From assembly GCA_001586965.3 (NCBI GenBank), contig LUCW03001683.1, positions 22,501 through 57,500 of the forward strand: DNA of 35,000 nt. Reading direction: 5' to 3'. Positions 21,320 to 32,722 of this stretch are shown here, piece after piece. This DNA is from Sphaeroforma sirkka. Its lineage: Eukaryota > Opisthokonta > Ichthyosporea > Ichthyophonida. The number at the start of each line of letters is the position of its first letter. The first letter of the stretch is position 1. Both the position numbers and the translations under genes were made by a program. Under the pieces are notes generated by a model. That model did not search any database and was not told the DNA's origin. It was given only the letters and a program-made list of their open reading frames with translations.

Positions 21320-24300
21320 CTACATTGACCTACGCGGGGTTGCGTAGGGGTCTGTTTGTGTGTCTAACTCCGGTAGGTCATAAGGCGCAGATATAGCTAA
21401 CAATGACGTCGTATCCTCACTTGGCTCATCGTTTTTAGACGCCTTGCGTGCATCACTGGCGTGTCTAAATTCACGTAGACAATCCTCTAGACAGGTTTCG
21501 ATTTTGGTACAGATTTCAACTTGGGGTAAATCTGCCAGCAGGGGAGACAAAAAGATAACAATGCTTAGAACCATTGCATTGCTAGATACAAAGACTAATT
21601 ACTTTCAACGCCTAACCGCATATATATAAAATACATACATACATACATAAGATAGATAGATGCGCACGTGCAATTAAATCTAGCTCAATTCTGCCAAACC
21701 ATTTTTAATCCGAACATACATTTGTATGTGGAGCGCTCCCCTCTTAACATTGAGTGCCTGCATAAATCCTCAGAAGGGTTGCGTAGCAGGTTCTTCAAAT
21801 CGGTATCGTACGAAAGCTCAGGCGTGATAGTGATGTCCGCTACATACTTTTGTGATAGAGCATGCTGTATGTGATGCGTGGATATGGTTAGTGGACGAAT
21901 ATGCGTGGATATGGTTAGTGGGCGAATACAAGCGCACACACAAATCGGCGCCTTGCTCAGATAAATCATCTTGTCAAAGAATGATTATGCAGTTCAGAAA
22001 CACATGGGAACATAAGAGTGCTATAGTTTAAATGGTGCGTCGAACATACCTGGAAGAAGTTGAAGGACCGAGGTACTAGGATTGAAAAGTTTATCGCGAG
22101 ATGGTGAAGTTCAGACATGACGATGTCTCTCAGCTTCTCAAAGAAGTATACACAATGGAATTTGTCTACATGAAGGGAAAAACGAAAATAGGAGTTTAAA
22201 TAAGTGATTATCAGATGCAGTATTTGTATACAGAGCACAAACATAGTATTTCGAGCGATTTCAAGCGAAAAATCTGGCCGAACTGTAGCATACCCTTATC
22301 GTAGCGCATAAATAAGTTGAGGAAAGGGACGACGTGAGGATTGACTTGCGATACTATGAAATGATTCACATTGAACAACTCAGACAGCCGCGTCATCGGA
22401 AGGTCGTTTTCAAGAGACAGGTCGGAAAAGTAGTGCTTCGAAGGATTCCACTTCACGATGTTGCCTGAGGTGTATTGCGTGTTGGAAGAATATATACAAG
22501 ATATATTACCAACCCAAAACCCCAATTGTGCTGGAGATATGTTCCGAATCTTAGAGCTAAGTAAGTAGATAAATCGAGGTGAAACGAACAACTTATAATT
22601 GATCTTACCTTCATGATCCTTAGCCAGTATGTCCACAGGAGCAAACACGCCTGGCATTGCACATGAGGCTACTGCCGCACTCCAAATCAGAACATTTGGT
22701 GCTGTCAGATAATTGAGCAGCCAGGGTACTTCATCACGTTCTTTCCCCACCACGGCGATATTCACCGGTCGGAATGTCCGGTGGTAAGCCTAGTAGAATG
22801 AAGTTTACGTTCGTTAGAGGCCTGCAGAACATTATATCTGTGTCATTTATTCGAGCCTATTCTATATAAGCCCACAACATCTTAACCTTAGTTGACCTTG
22901 CTTCTTTGTTATGCTACGACGAATGAACGATATTGGTGTAGATACATGGGATTACTCTCAGACTCTCTTTCTTTTTAACGAGTTTTAATGAACTGGAAGC
23001 AGTACCTTATTAGACAATCGCGGCAACTGATACATTTGATCCGATTCACACAGTACACAGCAGGTAAGGGATACACTCGTAGCACTTAACGTTTAACTCC
23101 TTCAGTATACTATCCTCATTTAGCGGATTCCCTTTCTTCAGCTTGCGATACTTGTACAAGCATACCTCTAACGAGGAAGGTACAAACATACCTCTAGAAA
23201 TGTGTAATTCCCAATATTCGATATGCAGAACTCCTGGAGACGATCGACATCCATGAGATGACCTGTTTCGGATCAGAAAATTATATCACCAACGTTACAA
23301 ACGCAATTTCTGTACAAGATCCATTTTTGTGTGCAGAATTAATTAACCATGTGGCTTTATGGTCATCGCAAAAAAAGTGACAAGCAATTCGCGAAGATAT
23401 CCCGGCCCATAATACAGTGTGAGGTTCAATTGTTCTTTTGCATCATCAACAAAGTCTGGACTCAAGCTCACAACTCACGAAGGTATCCCAGTACATAATA
23501 CGGTGTGAGACTAGTTTTCGATGATTCTTTTGAATCATCAACAAAGTCTGAGCTCAAGCTTACAACTCACGAAGGTATCCCAGTACATAATACGGTGCGA
23601 GACTAGTTTTCAATGATTCTTTTGCATCATTAACAAGTCTGAACTCAAGCTTACAGCTCACGAAAGGTATCCCAGTACATAATACGGTGTGAGACCAGTT
23701 CAATGCTTCTTTTGCATCACTAACAAAGTCGGGACGTGCATCTTAAAAAAATCTTACCATGCTTCAAGAACCGCTTGATTTTCCGACGTGCGCTTCCTGG
23801 ACCGAGCCTTTCGAAGGCTTCGAATGCCAAAGCGTCTGGTTCGAATAACCGGGGCAACTCCTCGGTAGTATGTACCGCCAGCAGGCCAGTCAGTAGCGCT
23901 GAAGTAGAGAGGATGCATTTTCTTGTTTGTTTTTGGGTAACATTTCAGGAATACAGCAGATACTAGTACTGGTGAGTATTACAACCTGTTGTCGTTACTC
24001 AGTCATTGAACATTGCTATTATGGCAGCATACGTCATCTAAGTATGGGGTAGGTAGATGGGCATGAGGGATTAAGAATCAGCACACAGTGACTGACAGAT
24101 CCGGCGCTCGCACTATACGGTCGGCAGTGGGTGTTGATCCATCAAGATTAATAAATATGAAACTAGGTTGATACATTTGAAATTCACTCTTGGTATGGCA
24201 GACAAGGCTCGGAACACTTCAAACCTATATACTTACGAATAAGAGTTTTGATTTGTCATGTGTTAAGCAGCATGCTTGTCTTCGAACAGTGCTGTCTTGG

Positions 24301-26758
24301 GTTTGAACTATATTGCAAACCGCACTCTAGCGACAGGTGTAACGTGTAATGAAGTACACAAGATTACAACTTCGTGCATTCATCGAACGCGCAAGCAAAC
24401 GGATAAAACTCACCTCCGATGGAGGCTCCGCAAATGATCTTCGGTAGTACGTGTGCCTCGTGCATGCATTTGATAACGCCAAAGTGGTGCAACCCCAAAG
24501 CCGATCCTCCTGACAAGAGAAGTGCGGACCGCCCATACGCCTGCAATAGACCAAACCACACATGTCACACAAGTTTTTAGTGTCGTATTCTGAATAGCTG
24601 TGTGAACACTGAATGAATACGTCAACTTTGGTGCTACTACTTCGGATAATGCACCGTCCACGCGAGGAAGCTATAGATTGATCTGTGCAATTTGTTACGG
24701 CCGCAAGCCGTGGCATAGCTCAATATACACTTACATATACTAGTAAACGTAGCATGCCACTATCCAAATCATAGTTTTGACATTATATCGCATTTGACGT
24801 CTGTTTGCACCTCTAAACAGCGGAGTGGCCCTGAGTATGCAATACACGCCAGTACAGTGTCAATGAGAGCCACCGTGGACAGCTACAGATGGGCACTGCA
24901 AACAATATTGATATCTATAACTCCAGTGAATGATTTGTATTTGTAACCCAGACAATTTTCGCTTACCTGTCGCATATCGGTGAAGAACCTTTGCTTTGTG
25001 ATGGGTGCGAAGAAATTGTCTGGCATCTGCGACAAGTGTTTAATAGCTGTGCACATCTGTAGTGCAGTAAGAACGACAAAAAAGTTGTAAGTAAGTGACC
25101 TAGGCTTGCCAGACTTCCACGCCTTCAAACCCATATCTATATGTAAATTGCTAAAAATAAAAAGTAGAAACATCAGAATCTTCGACAGCTATCGAAGTGG
25201 CTACGCCCTCCAGGTCAATTTTAGGGGGATCGGTCACGTCGGTGAGTACAATACAGATAATCGGGTACGGTGGAACGTTTCCAAGAAAACTACTATATCG
25301 ATTTCCTCGTCGAAGAATGTCTTCGTGGTAGCTATAGCATGCAATTAAAGTATGCCCTTACATAAGCTTCGTCTCAAGCACAACAACCGATCGCAAACAG
25401 TAGGCTAGCAGTTTTTTAGCATAGACTACACAGACATAGATGCAGACGCATACACAGACAACATATTTATATATAAATATATAGATCGCAATTATCTTCA
25501 TGTATTCAATTAGACCTGGTACACACTCACATACTGTATCAATGTATTCCTCAATCAGGTCCTTCGTACCAGCCATGGAGTGCAGTTGGAGTGAGCCCCC
25601 ACTCATACCACCCAGCCCACGCACCAGTCCCGATCGCAGTAAATAGACCAGTGCCTCGATATCGTCTTTGTCCATCGCATCTTGTATGGCGTCCAGTCTT
25701 CTCCTAATCAGTTGGTAATCATACTCGTCACTTTTTTCTTCTCGCCGCCATTTATCGTTCCCTGCATTGAAACAGAACTTGGTTGTTAGAACCGTGGAGG
25801 CTGAAATTTCTGAGTTTATCGCATTGAAGTGATCCGCAAGGGATACGATGGTCAGACATTGCATGCACCTGTTCAGTATACGTGCAGAGGGTATTTAATA
25901 GCTAATACATATTTGTATCAGGTGTATGGTATGGTTATTTGTTGCAGCAAAGTAGTGTCGATTTTTAGTCTGAGAACTATCCTCCGAATTGACACTCGTA
26001 TATTCACATGAAACCTATATACAGGACCGCGTCACACGTAAGATCTTGTAATACAAATACCACTACAACATGAACTCGTTGCTGCGGTACAGCGTCAGAG
26101 ACAAGCGCTTCATACTTCTTTAAAACAACATGCGGAGACTTATATTCCATCTGCATCCACACGCATACCTTAGGAATAGAAAGCAGGCAACCACTCAGTA
26201 CCACGCTAATGGTGGACGGTATAGCTCACTAGGAAATGACACATACCCACACGGCGGTCATAATCGGAGGCAGCGTTCTTCCAATCCTTGTACGAGTCCG
26301 CTTGTGTCATGGCATCCTTGATGTTGTCTAGGACCACATCTCGGGGCGAGAAGATCTACGCTTGGGCGAGGGTATCATGCGGGGTCAGTAGTGGTCACGC
26401 GTATGTATTTAACTACTTACATTCAAGGTCAGACTCTCATACAAGCACACTTTGCAACACCTAGATTTTGAACGAATGGCATACAAACTATATTATGAAT
26501 GTAGCTCACTCCGCGATGGGCTTTGAAGTATTATAGACTTTACTACAGAATTGTCGGTTTAACAATGAAAAGCGCTCGGCAATAATGATAACCACGGCAA
26601 TACTTTAAGAGAAAGATGCAGCCCTGGCACATATAAACTAGATTCCAAAAACATAACCTCAGCTATAGCTAAAACCACACGCTGGCAAACAGCACGTAGC
26701 GCCATACCCGTACGAGATCCTCGTAGATGTACACTATCAAGCTTATTATCAGGCCCAT
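21320..26758 (-). CDS. Patatin-like triacylglycerol lipase (TGL3/4/5-SDP1 family)
   Basis: Minus-strand exons 26758-26708, 26355-26247, 25761-25535, 25056-24967, 24540-24414, 23898-23758, 23262-23192, 22789-22609, 22464-22294, 22165-22050, 21864-21720 and 21531-21320 join in phase to about 546 residues. This family splits storage triacylglycerol at the lipid droplet. Seen: hydrophobic N-terminus GLIISLIVYIY; the DUF3336-type region with WKNAASDYDRRV, LVRGLGGM and GTKDLIEEYID; patatin oxyanion loop LLLSGGSALG (about 168-175); nucleophile elbow GASIG with Ser about 199; WSAAVASCAMPGVFAP; catalytic Asp in FSDLSLENDLPM (about 347), where relatives have DGS; then FNVNHFIVSQVNPH; late ERSTYKYLPQVEICTKIE like the family's ERSTWPALALIKTRCAVE. 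Much shorter than yeast Tgl4/5. The first exon is the least certain; one more may lie upstream at 26987-26901. Confidence 0.92.
21874..21927 (-). repeat. 27-bp duplication with branch-point-like CTAAC at a lipase acceptor
   Basis: Two nearly identical 27-base units (starts 21874 and 21901 on the plus strand) lie directly before the minus-strand acceptor at 21866-21865. Read on the gene's strand each contains CCACTAACC, matching the branch-point consensus CTAAC at a normal distance from the AG. Confidence 0.8.
23385..23735 (-). repeat. Four-copy 86-92-bp tandem array in a lipase intron
   Basis: Units start near 23392, 23478, 23570 and 23661 and share cgaaggtatcccagtacata and cttttgcatcatcaacaaag, with some internal deletions. 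The array fills most of the intron between the exons ending at 23758 and starting at 23262, beginning about 20 bases past the donor. On the gene strand units carry GTGAGT and GTAAGC donor-like hexamers. Confidence 0.93.
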
Positions 26759-26838
26759 CGTATCCTTGTCACGTTCGCTTCAGATTTCAGACAGCGTCGC
26801 AGTGATGATAAGAAAAGCTCTCAGCCACTTACGGATGA

Positions 26839-26880
26839 TATATATATATATATATAATTTTATAATATATATAATTCGTG
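26839..26880. repeat. Short TA-rich run
   Basis: Short TA-rich stretch upstream of the lipase first exon or inside a possible first intron. Confidence 0.7.
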
Positions 26881-26900
26881 ATCACAAAAAAAGTGCTTAC

Positions 26901-26987
26901 TTTATTTACTAGGTTCGAACAAATGTGTGACACGACCTTGACGGCCTGACCTGACAATACGTTGACACCCTCCTCAGCCTCCAGAGG
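26901..26987 (-). CDS. Candidate extra 5' exon of the lipase gene
   Basis: 87 bases between CAG and GTAAGC on the minus strand encode 29 residues with a protein-like look (LEAEEGVNVLSG, VVSHICSNLVNK). It is phase 0 at both ends and could splice to an acceptor (..GACAAG) at 26765, adding Asp-Thr before the Met at 26758. The frame runs on upstream to an ATG at 27023. No family match recognised; it may equally be chance. Confidence 0.3.
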
Positions 26988-27025
26988 CTGATGATTTATA
27001 TTTATATACACATATAATAGCATGT

Positions 27026-27969
27026 GATCGTTAATATTATGTTTTTAGGCCACACGTGAGTATGGCTTTAGTAAATGTTCGTTTATATTATGTATTTCGG
27101 CCCACACGTGAGTATGGCTGAAAGTTTCAGTCTAGACTTTTCCGGTCGCCAAGGGGCTATATATTGTGTTCATTTAGATCTCTCTTCTGTGAGTAAGATC
27201 CTCATCCTTGCTTGACGAATAACCCCAATACCAAGCCAAAATCACAGAATATATCAGCCTTGATATTTCAGTGTGGATGAGTGAGAGTTGTAACCTTTAG
27301 AGAGCCCAGAGGGCATATGTTACAGTTTATTAAGCTTAATGAATAGCTAATTAACGTTCAATGGATAGCTCATAATAGCCAATCTGAGAGGCTGAGACTT
27401 TTGGCATCTGGTGTACGGTGTTCAAGTTGTCCACTTGAACACCTATTATTGTAGTATAAGGGAATACCGCCTGCCAAAAGGTATTCCCATATAATACAAT
27501 ATCCAAAGGGAAGTTGGTGTGTACACAGTTACATGCAACATATGTTGCTGAGATTCGAAGTTGCAAATATTATAGTGTGTACCCATATTTTCCATCAATG
27601 CACCTGGAAGGGCCAATTTTGTATCAATTGTAGAAGTGAACGTTTTTAGTAATAAAGTGCTAAGGGCAGGCAGAGTTACACAGATTACCTCGATCGTCAG
27701 TCATAAAATTTCAATGGATCAATTTTTCGACATGTCGGTAGCATTGGTACAACCAAATCGATGGTGTGGTTTTTGCACAGACTTTCAGTTCTCGTACTAA
27801 AAACGAAGCACGACAAACTGCCCAAGTAAACTGTCGGATTGTCTAGACGGTGAATACGAGTGTACAGCAGCCGAAGACTCAGTTCCGAACGGAATGGTTC
27901 TATGACCTGCTCTTTGTAGTGTCAAGATGCTTGTACACTATCCTGTGTGCATACAAACTATTCTGTTCG
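27026..27969. other. Intergenic region with duplications and hairpins
   Basis: About 940 bases between the lipase 5' end and the GT14 stop. A two-copy direct repeat at 27026-27128 (unit about 51, shared cacacgtgagtatggct) is followed by the hairpin cluster 27417-27500 and a palindrome CAACATATGTTG near 27537. The open frame at 27351-27566 is across the hairpins and not credible. Holds the lipase promoter and the GT14 3' end. Confidence 0.6.
27417..27500. repeat. Two adjacent strong hairpins
   Basis: 27417-27443 is a perfect 11-bp stem, GGTGTTCAAGT/ACTTGAACACC, with a 5-base loop. 27448-27500 is a 21-bp stem (left 27448-27468, right 27480-27500) with about three mismatches and an 11-base loop, and includes GGGAATACC/GGTATTCCC. 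They could be a fold-back element or structured RNA; neither is recognised. Confidence 0.88.
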
Positions 27970-29403
27970 CTAGTTTTCCTTGGCATCCTTCCCCCTTTCC
28001 TGTCCGTCTATCCTTAGCAACTTCCGCCTTTTTCTCAGAGTCTCTATTATATAATCGCTGGCAGGGCCAGGTTCCACTTTCCTCGCGAAAGCCATAGTGT
28101 TGTTACCTTGTAGCGCCCACATCATCAGCGCTACACTCTTCGTTGACTGGAATGTTGAAGGATGTGAGAAGTCGCCTATTTGCGCTAGCCGGACTTTTCG
28201 CTTCTTGGCCAGTCTTATGAACCACCTGTATGCGCTGTCAATCTTAAACACCGCGAAGGTCAACACACGATGGTGTATCGGCAGCTTGAGCTCCTGCATG
28301 ATATCGGGGATGGCATACTCATCAGGCGCCCCCCCCCCCCATCCGTCCCACTTGTCCACTATCCTGTCTTCGTTCCGCACCAGTTCTAGTGCGTGGGTTC
28401 CGGTTAGAGCTATCCACTGTGAGCCCTTGAGAAGACCGTTGTACGGGTTGCGCTCGGCTTCGACGAAACTGGCACCTCGATAATCCCCGATGTAGGCGTG
28501 CACGTCGTGACAGGTCATGATTGGTGCACAACTGCCGCTAAGCAGCTGAATGAAGTCGGGTAGTCGGCTTTCTTCACAGTCCAATGCATCGTCGACACCA
28601 CAACCGCGTTCTAGTGCACTCCGGTACAAGTGTAAGGATGCGTGTAGCATGTTCACACTGAATCGCAACGGACCATGCAGTATCTGGCTTCGTGCTACAT
28701 AGTGTACTTCAGGCCCGCCCAGTACTTTCATGGGTAGTTGGGAGTGTATAACAATGTCATAGCTCCCTTCTGTACAGGTGCGGAAGTACTCGGTCCACAC
28801 ATCCCACAATGGCAGTGAATCATGCGTCAAGAACACGTACGAGATACGCGTGGGCCTCGATGTGTGCGCTGAAGTTACAGTCTTATTGCCACCCTGCCGA
28901 GCAGCACTTACGTCTCGAAACGGTGCTGTATGACTGATTTCGTCCAGTGAATTTGACGCATCCGTATTTGTGTCTATTGGTTGACTATCACCTGTCACGC
29001 TCCCCCGTGTATTGGTTGGTTGATCACCACTCAACACACTTAACCGATCATGTGCGAGATCTGGCACAGTATCGTGCGCTCGCTTCACCTTGGGCTTGTC
29101 CAGGTGCTTCTCAGGCTGGGCTAGTTCACCACTACCTAATGATAGATGGTCAATTCCGCTCAATGTGTTCAACGGTCTTTTCCTTACATCGATTCCATTG
29201 TCAGCGCCGCGTGCGCTTGTATATGGAGAATGTGTTCTTTCCCCTGATAGTATACTATTGTATATGTATCCGAAGTTCTGATGAGCCACAAGGAATGTTT
29301 TGATCCCATATTTAGAAATAATATATATACCGATACACCCTAGGGCCAGCCTCAAGGTGCGAAGCCGATAGTTATTCCCACTGTAAAGTCTCATTCCTGT
29401 CAA
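27970..29403 (-). CDS. Core-2/I-branching-type glycosyltransferase (GT14/DUF266), intronless
   Basis: One uninterrupted frame of 477 residues, a rarity beside these many-exon neighbours. A type II membrane topology is visible: basic N-tail, membrane anchor about 19-39 (LALGCIGIYIISKYG), a low-complexity stem to about 180, then the catalytic domain. Motifs: ISYVFLTHDSLPLWDVW; YDIVIHSQLP; RFSVNMLHASLHLYRSAL; FIQLLSGSCAPIM, the family's LLSESCIPL; YRGASFVEAE; LKGSQWIALTGTHALELV; and APDEYAIPDIM, matching the DEHYFPTML block. GT14 enzymes add branch GlcNAc, xylose or glucuronic acid in the Golgi; plant DUF266/BC10 members are the closest in feel. The substrate cannot be told. A run of twelve C (28329-28340) encodes consecutive glycines just before APDEY. 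Confidence 0.88.
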   Translation of the reverse strand: MTGMRLYSGNNYRLRTLRLALGCIGIYIISKYGIKTFLVAHQNFGYIYNSILSGERTHSPYTSARGADNGIDVRKRPLNTLSGIDHLSLGSGELAQPEKHLDKPKVKRAHDTVPDLAHDRLSVLSGDQPTNTRGSVTGDSQPIDTNTDASNSLDEISHTAPFRDVSAARQGGNKTVTSAHTSRPTRISYVFLTHDSLPLWDVWTEYFRTCTEGSYDIVIHSQLPMKVLGGPEVHYVARSQILHGPLRFSVNMLHASLHLYRSALERGCGVDDALDCEESRLPDFIQLLSGSCAPIMTCHDVHAYIGDYRGASFVEAERNPYNGLLKGSQWIALTGTHALELVRNEDRIVDKWDGWGGGAPDEYAIPDIMQELKLPIHHRVLTFAVFKIDSAYRWFIRLAKKRKVRLAQIGDFSHPSTFQSTKSVALMMWALQGNNTMAFARKVEPGPASDYIIETLRKRRKLLRIDGQERGKDAKEN

Positions 29404-29708
29404 ATCCTACACAGCAAGTAGTAAACAAATAAATATGATACTTATCAGTAGTCGCCAAAGTGCCAGCTAACGCAATAAGCACATGATCAAACTATGGCAT
29501 ACATGTGGAAGTCCAGGGCGAAATGCATTGTTTTTGCACTGCTCAAAAACGACAGCACAAACCTGTTCATGTGGATGAAAATTTATTAAGACACGAGTGC
29601 TGTAACCATTTACGAAATACGAGAACGGTACCATAATGGATATAAGTATGTATCGGTAAGTTTACGTTCAGAGTGGTGCATATGTACAATTCTATACAAT
29701 TCTATACA

Positions 29709-29712
29709 ATAT

Positions 29713-29744
<32 letters not shown>

Positions 29745-29791
29745 TTACATTTATATATACAGACAGACAGACATACATGCATGCATGCATC

Positions 29792-29823
<32 letters not shown>

Positions 29824-29998
29824 ACCACACACATATGTGTGTATATATCAATGATAATAATAATGATAAAAAGTATATCATGTATACATATATTATTATT
29901 ACATACAAGTTAATGCTAAACTATATATCATAAATACTTGCTTATCTGCATATAGATACAAATATATATGCATGGGTATGTCATGTGATAGATAAAGG

Positions 29999-30038
<40 letters not shown>

Positions 30039-30121
30039 CTATATATGTACATATATATATTAATGTATAAATATATAATACATGTAAGTATACATACACA
30101 CACACATATATGTATATAAAT

Positions 30122-30167
<46 letters not shown>

Positions 30168-30325
30168 CGTGTATACATAGTCAAACAATACATATATACA
30201 CATATGTAAATATTTTTATGCATATGTAAGGTAGAACTACATTTAAAGTAATTATACATTTATGCACACGCATACGCACACCCAATATATATATATACAG
30301 ACACACATACAAACATATACATAAT

Positions 30326-30385
<60 letters not shown>

Positions 30386-30393
30386 GATATATA
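29709..30393. repeat. Composite TA/CA microsatellite upstream of GT14
   Basis: TA runs at 29709-29731, 29793-29822, 30001-30037 and others, interspersed with CAGA, CATG and long (CA)n runs at about 30122-30142 and 30331-30370. Tyr/Ile-rich and His/Thr-rich frames here are repeat translation. Confidence 0.95.
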
Positions 30394-31076
30394 CTTCAGT
30401 ATCTCACTTAGGAATAACGTTTATGTGACAATTGTGTTCGATATATGAGAGACGATCTCTACAAACTTGGATGGAGTCTTTCTCTCCTAAATGATGGGCT
30501 ATCTGCCAAGTTTAGTCTCTATGCAGGGAGGAAGTAGTTACAATGTAATATTTTGCTTGTACAACTTGACGGCAGGGAAACTTACGTTGCAGAACCAGCT
30601 GAGTCTGTATTATTCGTCGGGGTTCCTATATCGATCTGATCTGCTTATATGACGGTACTCATATGCATATGGAAGCGACTCAGTATCGTATTATTGCATA
30701 CAGGTTTAAAATGATGTTTTTTTTTTGAATCGCACCGGTAGGAGAAGAACAATAGGGGTATAACGGACAACCAAACACAGAAGAAGCTTCTAATAAATGT
30801 GGTATGTGCGCAATACATGAAATGGTATTTTATAGCTATATCGAGTGACGACTGACGAGTCGCACTCTTTCATCTCTCTCTGTGACTCTCTAGTAGTAGA
30901 TTTGAGAGATAAGACCAAATTCAGGAGCTACTCTACTGGATTGTACAACTGGTCTGCCGACTGTCGCTACATACATATTTAAAAAAAAAAAACTGTATGT
31001 AAATACCGATATAAACCGAACACATGACATTATCATTTCATACTCGTGAGTCATATACGTACATTTCGAAATTATT

Positions 31077-31231
31077 CACGGCCCTCTGGATAAAGGATTA
31101 GGTCGTTATGTTTTAGGAGGCTTAGGTTCGCGAAGAGAAATCGAATTTCTTTCGACGACTTCTGTTATAGCGGAAATTGTAAATTTAGGAACGACTCTAC
31201 AATGTACATACACTCTATCCAGAGGGCCGTG
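31077..31231. mobile_element. Short inverted-repeat element (MITE-like), copy 1
   Basis: A 155-base non-coding segment bounded by a perfect 16-bp terminal inverted repeat: CACGGCCCTCTGGATA at 31077 and its complement ending at 31231. The interior contains (minus strand) atttacaatttccgcta, also found in the second copy. No clear target-site duplication or transposase. Superfamily not assigned. Confidence 0.75.
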
Positions 31232-31573
31232 TTTTTATTTTGTTACTACACAGTATATCACATTTTCAGAAATGTTGAGATACGTACTTTTTATTGGTAA
31301 CTATGTTACTCTCTAGATGGGCGATGTGGAATGCGGGTTGATATTGATTTTTACTGGGGCAACCGCCGGCAACGGCTGAATGGCTTCGTCAGATTTGAGT
31401 TTTTTTTTGTGAACGGCGGGACACAAAGTCACGATTCACGAATCACTGTCAGAAACTCAGAACTGTACGCCTCCTTCATCTTAGAGAGTGACTCATTCTA
31501 AGAGAAGTAAAAAGACTACGCTGGTCGCTGCTTAGATACATCATGACCATCTAGAATTGTATTTAAAAAATGT

Positions 31574-31650
31574 CATGGCCCTCTGGATTTGAGTCTGTGT
31601 TTAATTTACGATTTCCGCTACGACTCGAGACCCAAATCCAGAGCGCCATG
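31574..31650. mobile_element. Short inverted-repeat element (MITE-like), copy 2
   Basis: 77 bases with ends CATGGCCCTCTGGATTTG and the complement of CATGGCGCTCTGGATTTG, close to copy 1's ends. Inside is atttacgatttccgcta, differing from copy 1 (opposite strand) by one base. Likely an internally deleted or shorter member of the same family, inserted in inverse orientation about 340 bases away. Confidence 0.75.
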
Positions 31651-32695
31651 AAAATTCACGGTATGTAAATACAACGGACAAGTCCGTACTCGTAGGAGTT
31701 ACATTCGTCGGAATTTTTGTGTGTTAAATATTTATATATCTTGCCTTTTACCAGTTTCCATACCCCACCAGCCACGTGACCAGGCCCAGACCCCAGGGTT
31801 CCACCACTTTACTTAGAAGAAGAAAATAATGTGGTGTTAATTTCTTGGTAGATAAAAATATCTTGCTTGCCTGTTCTTTGTGTGATAATTTTATTTTGAA
31901 ACAGCTTGTTTCATGTTCGTTTTTATAGGCAAAAACAAAACAAAACAAAAACAACAAATTATGTATAATGACCAAGCAAAGTGTCGAACTCGCAAGTCAT
32001 CACGACTTCAAAATGGGTTTGCAATCATCATGTTTTTTATCGCGTATTCTTTGCGAATCTTAATTGCCATTCTGTGCCCCCATTCTGGCACATATGACGA
32101 CATTTGCCGTTTGTATGCTGACATATACAAATTGGATTGCATCTGAATGTGGACTACTACAGCTGGCAAAAAATAGCCGGAATCTACATAAAATACAAAC
32201 ATTGTTTCAGTCTCACTTCTCGTCCCAAGAGTTACTGTAAACATAATGCCTAACTCAAGCTGCTAGGCATACACTCACTAGTCGAGCGCACTGGACCCAT
32301 AAGAAGTTCGCTCATATATCGCATAGAGACTAGCTGTTGTACGACACAAATGCAAAGTTAATAACGCAGTAGCTAGACGAGAGAGGCTGCCTTCTATATT
32401 GTTTATTGTTCTCCCAAGGGTATTTTTCTCAGAATGACTCCGTGATAGCGAAGCGATTGTCAAGCATGCTGTTTTGCCTGACAGAACATTTTTGTGAAAG
32501 TCTTCCGGCAATGCCGCGATATCGATTACTTTGTTTGTAGCCCGATTTTGTTAAAAATAATAGGCAAAGGCAGATGTCCAGCTCGGTCATGGCTGATGCA
32601 GCAATATAGCAATAAACATGCACCGTATTGCACACACTTGCGCACTTCGCGTGTATAGGATCTCATTTGGGCTATATGCCCTGGTACATGCTCCC

Positions 32696-32722
32696 GCCGG
32701 CGGCGGCGGCGGCGGCGGCGGC
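32696..32722. repeat. (CGG)n trinucleotide run downstream of PDCD5
   Basis: About nine CGG/GGC triplets in AT-rich surroundings, 65-90 bases past the PDCD5 stop on the minus strand, so probably in or near its 3' UTR. A GC-rich repeat of this type can form stable RNA structure; effect unknown. Confidence 0.93.
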
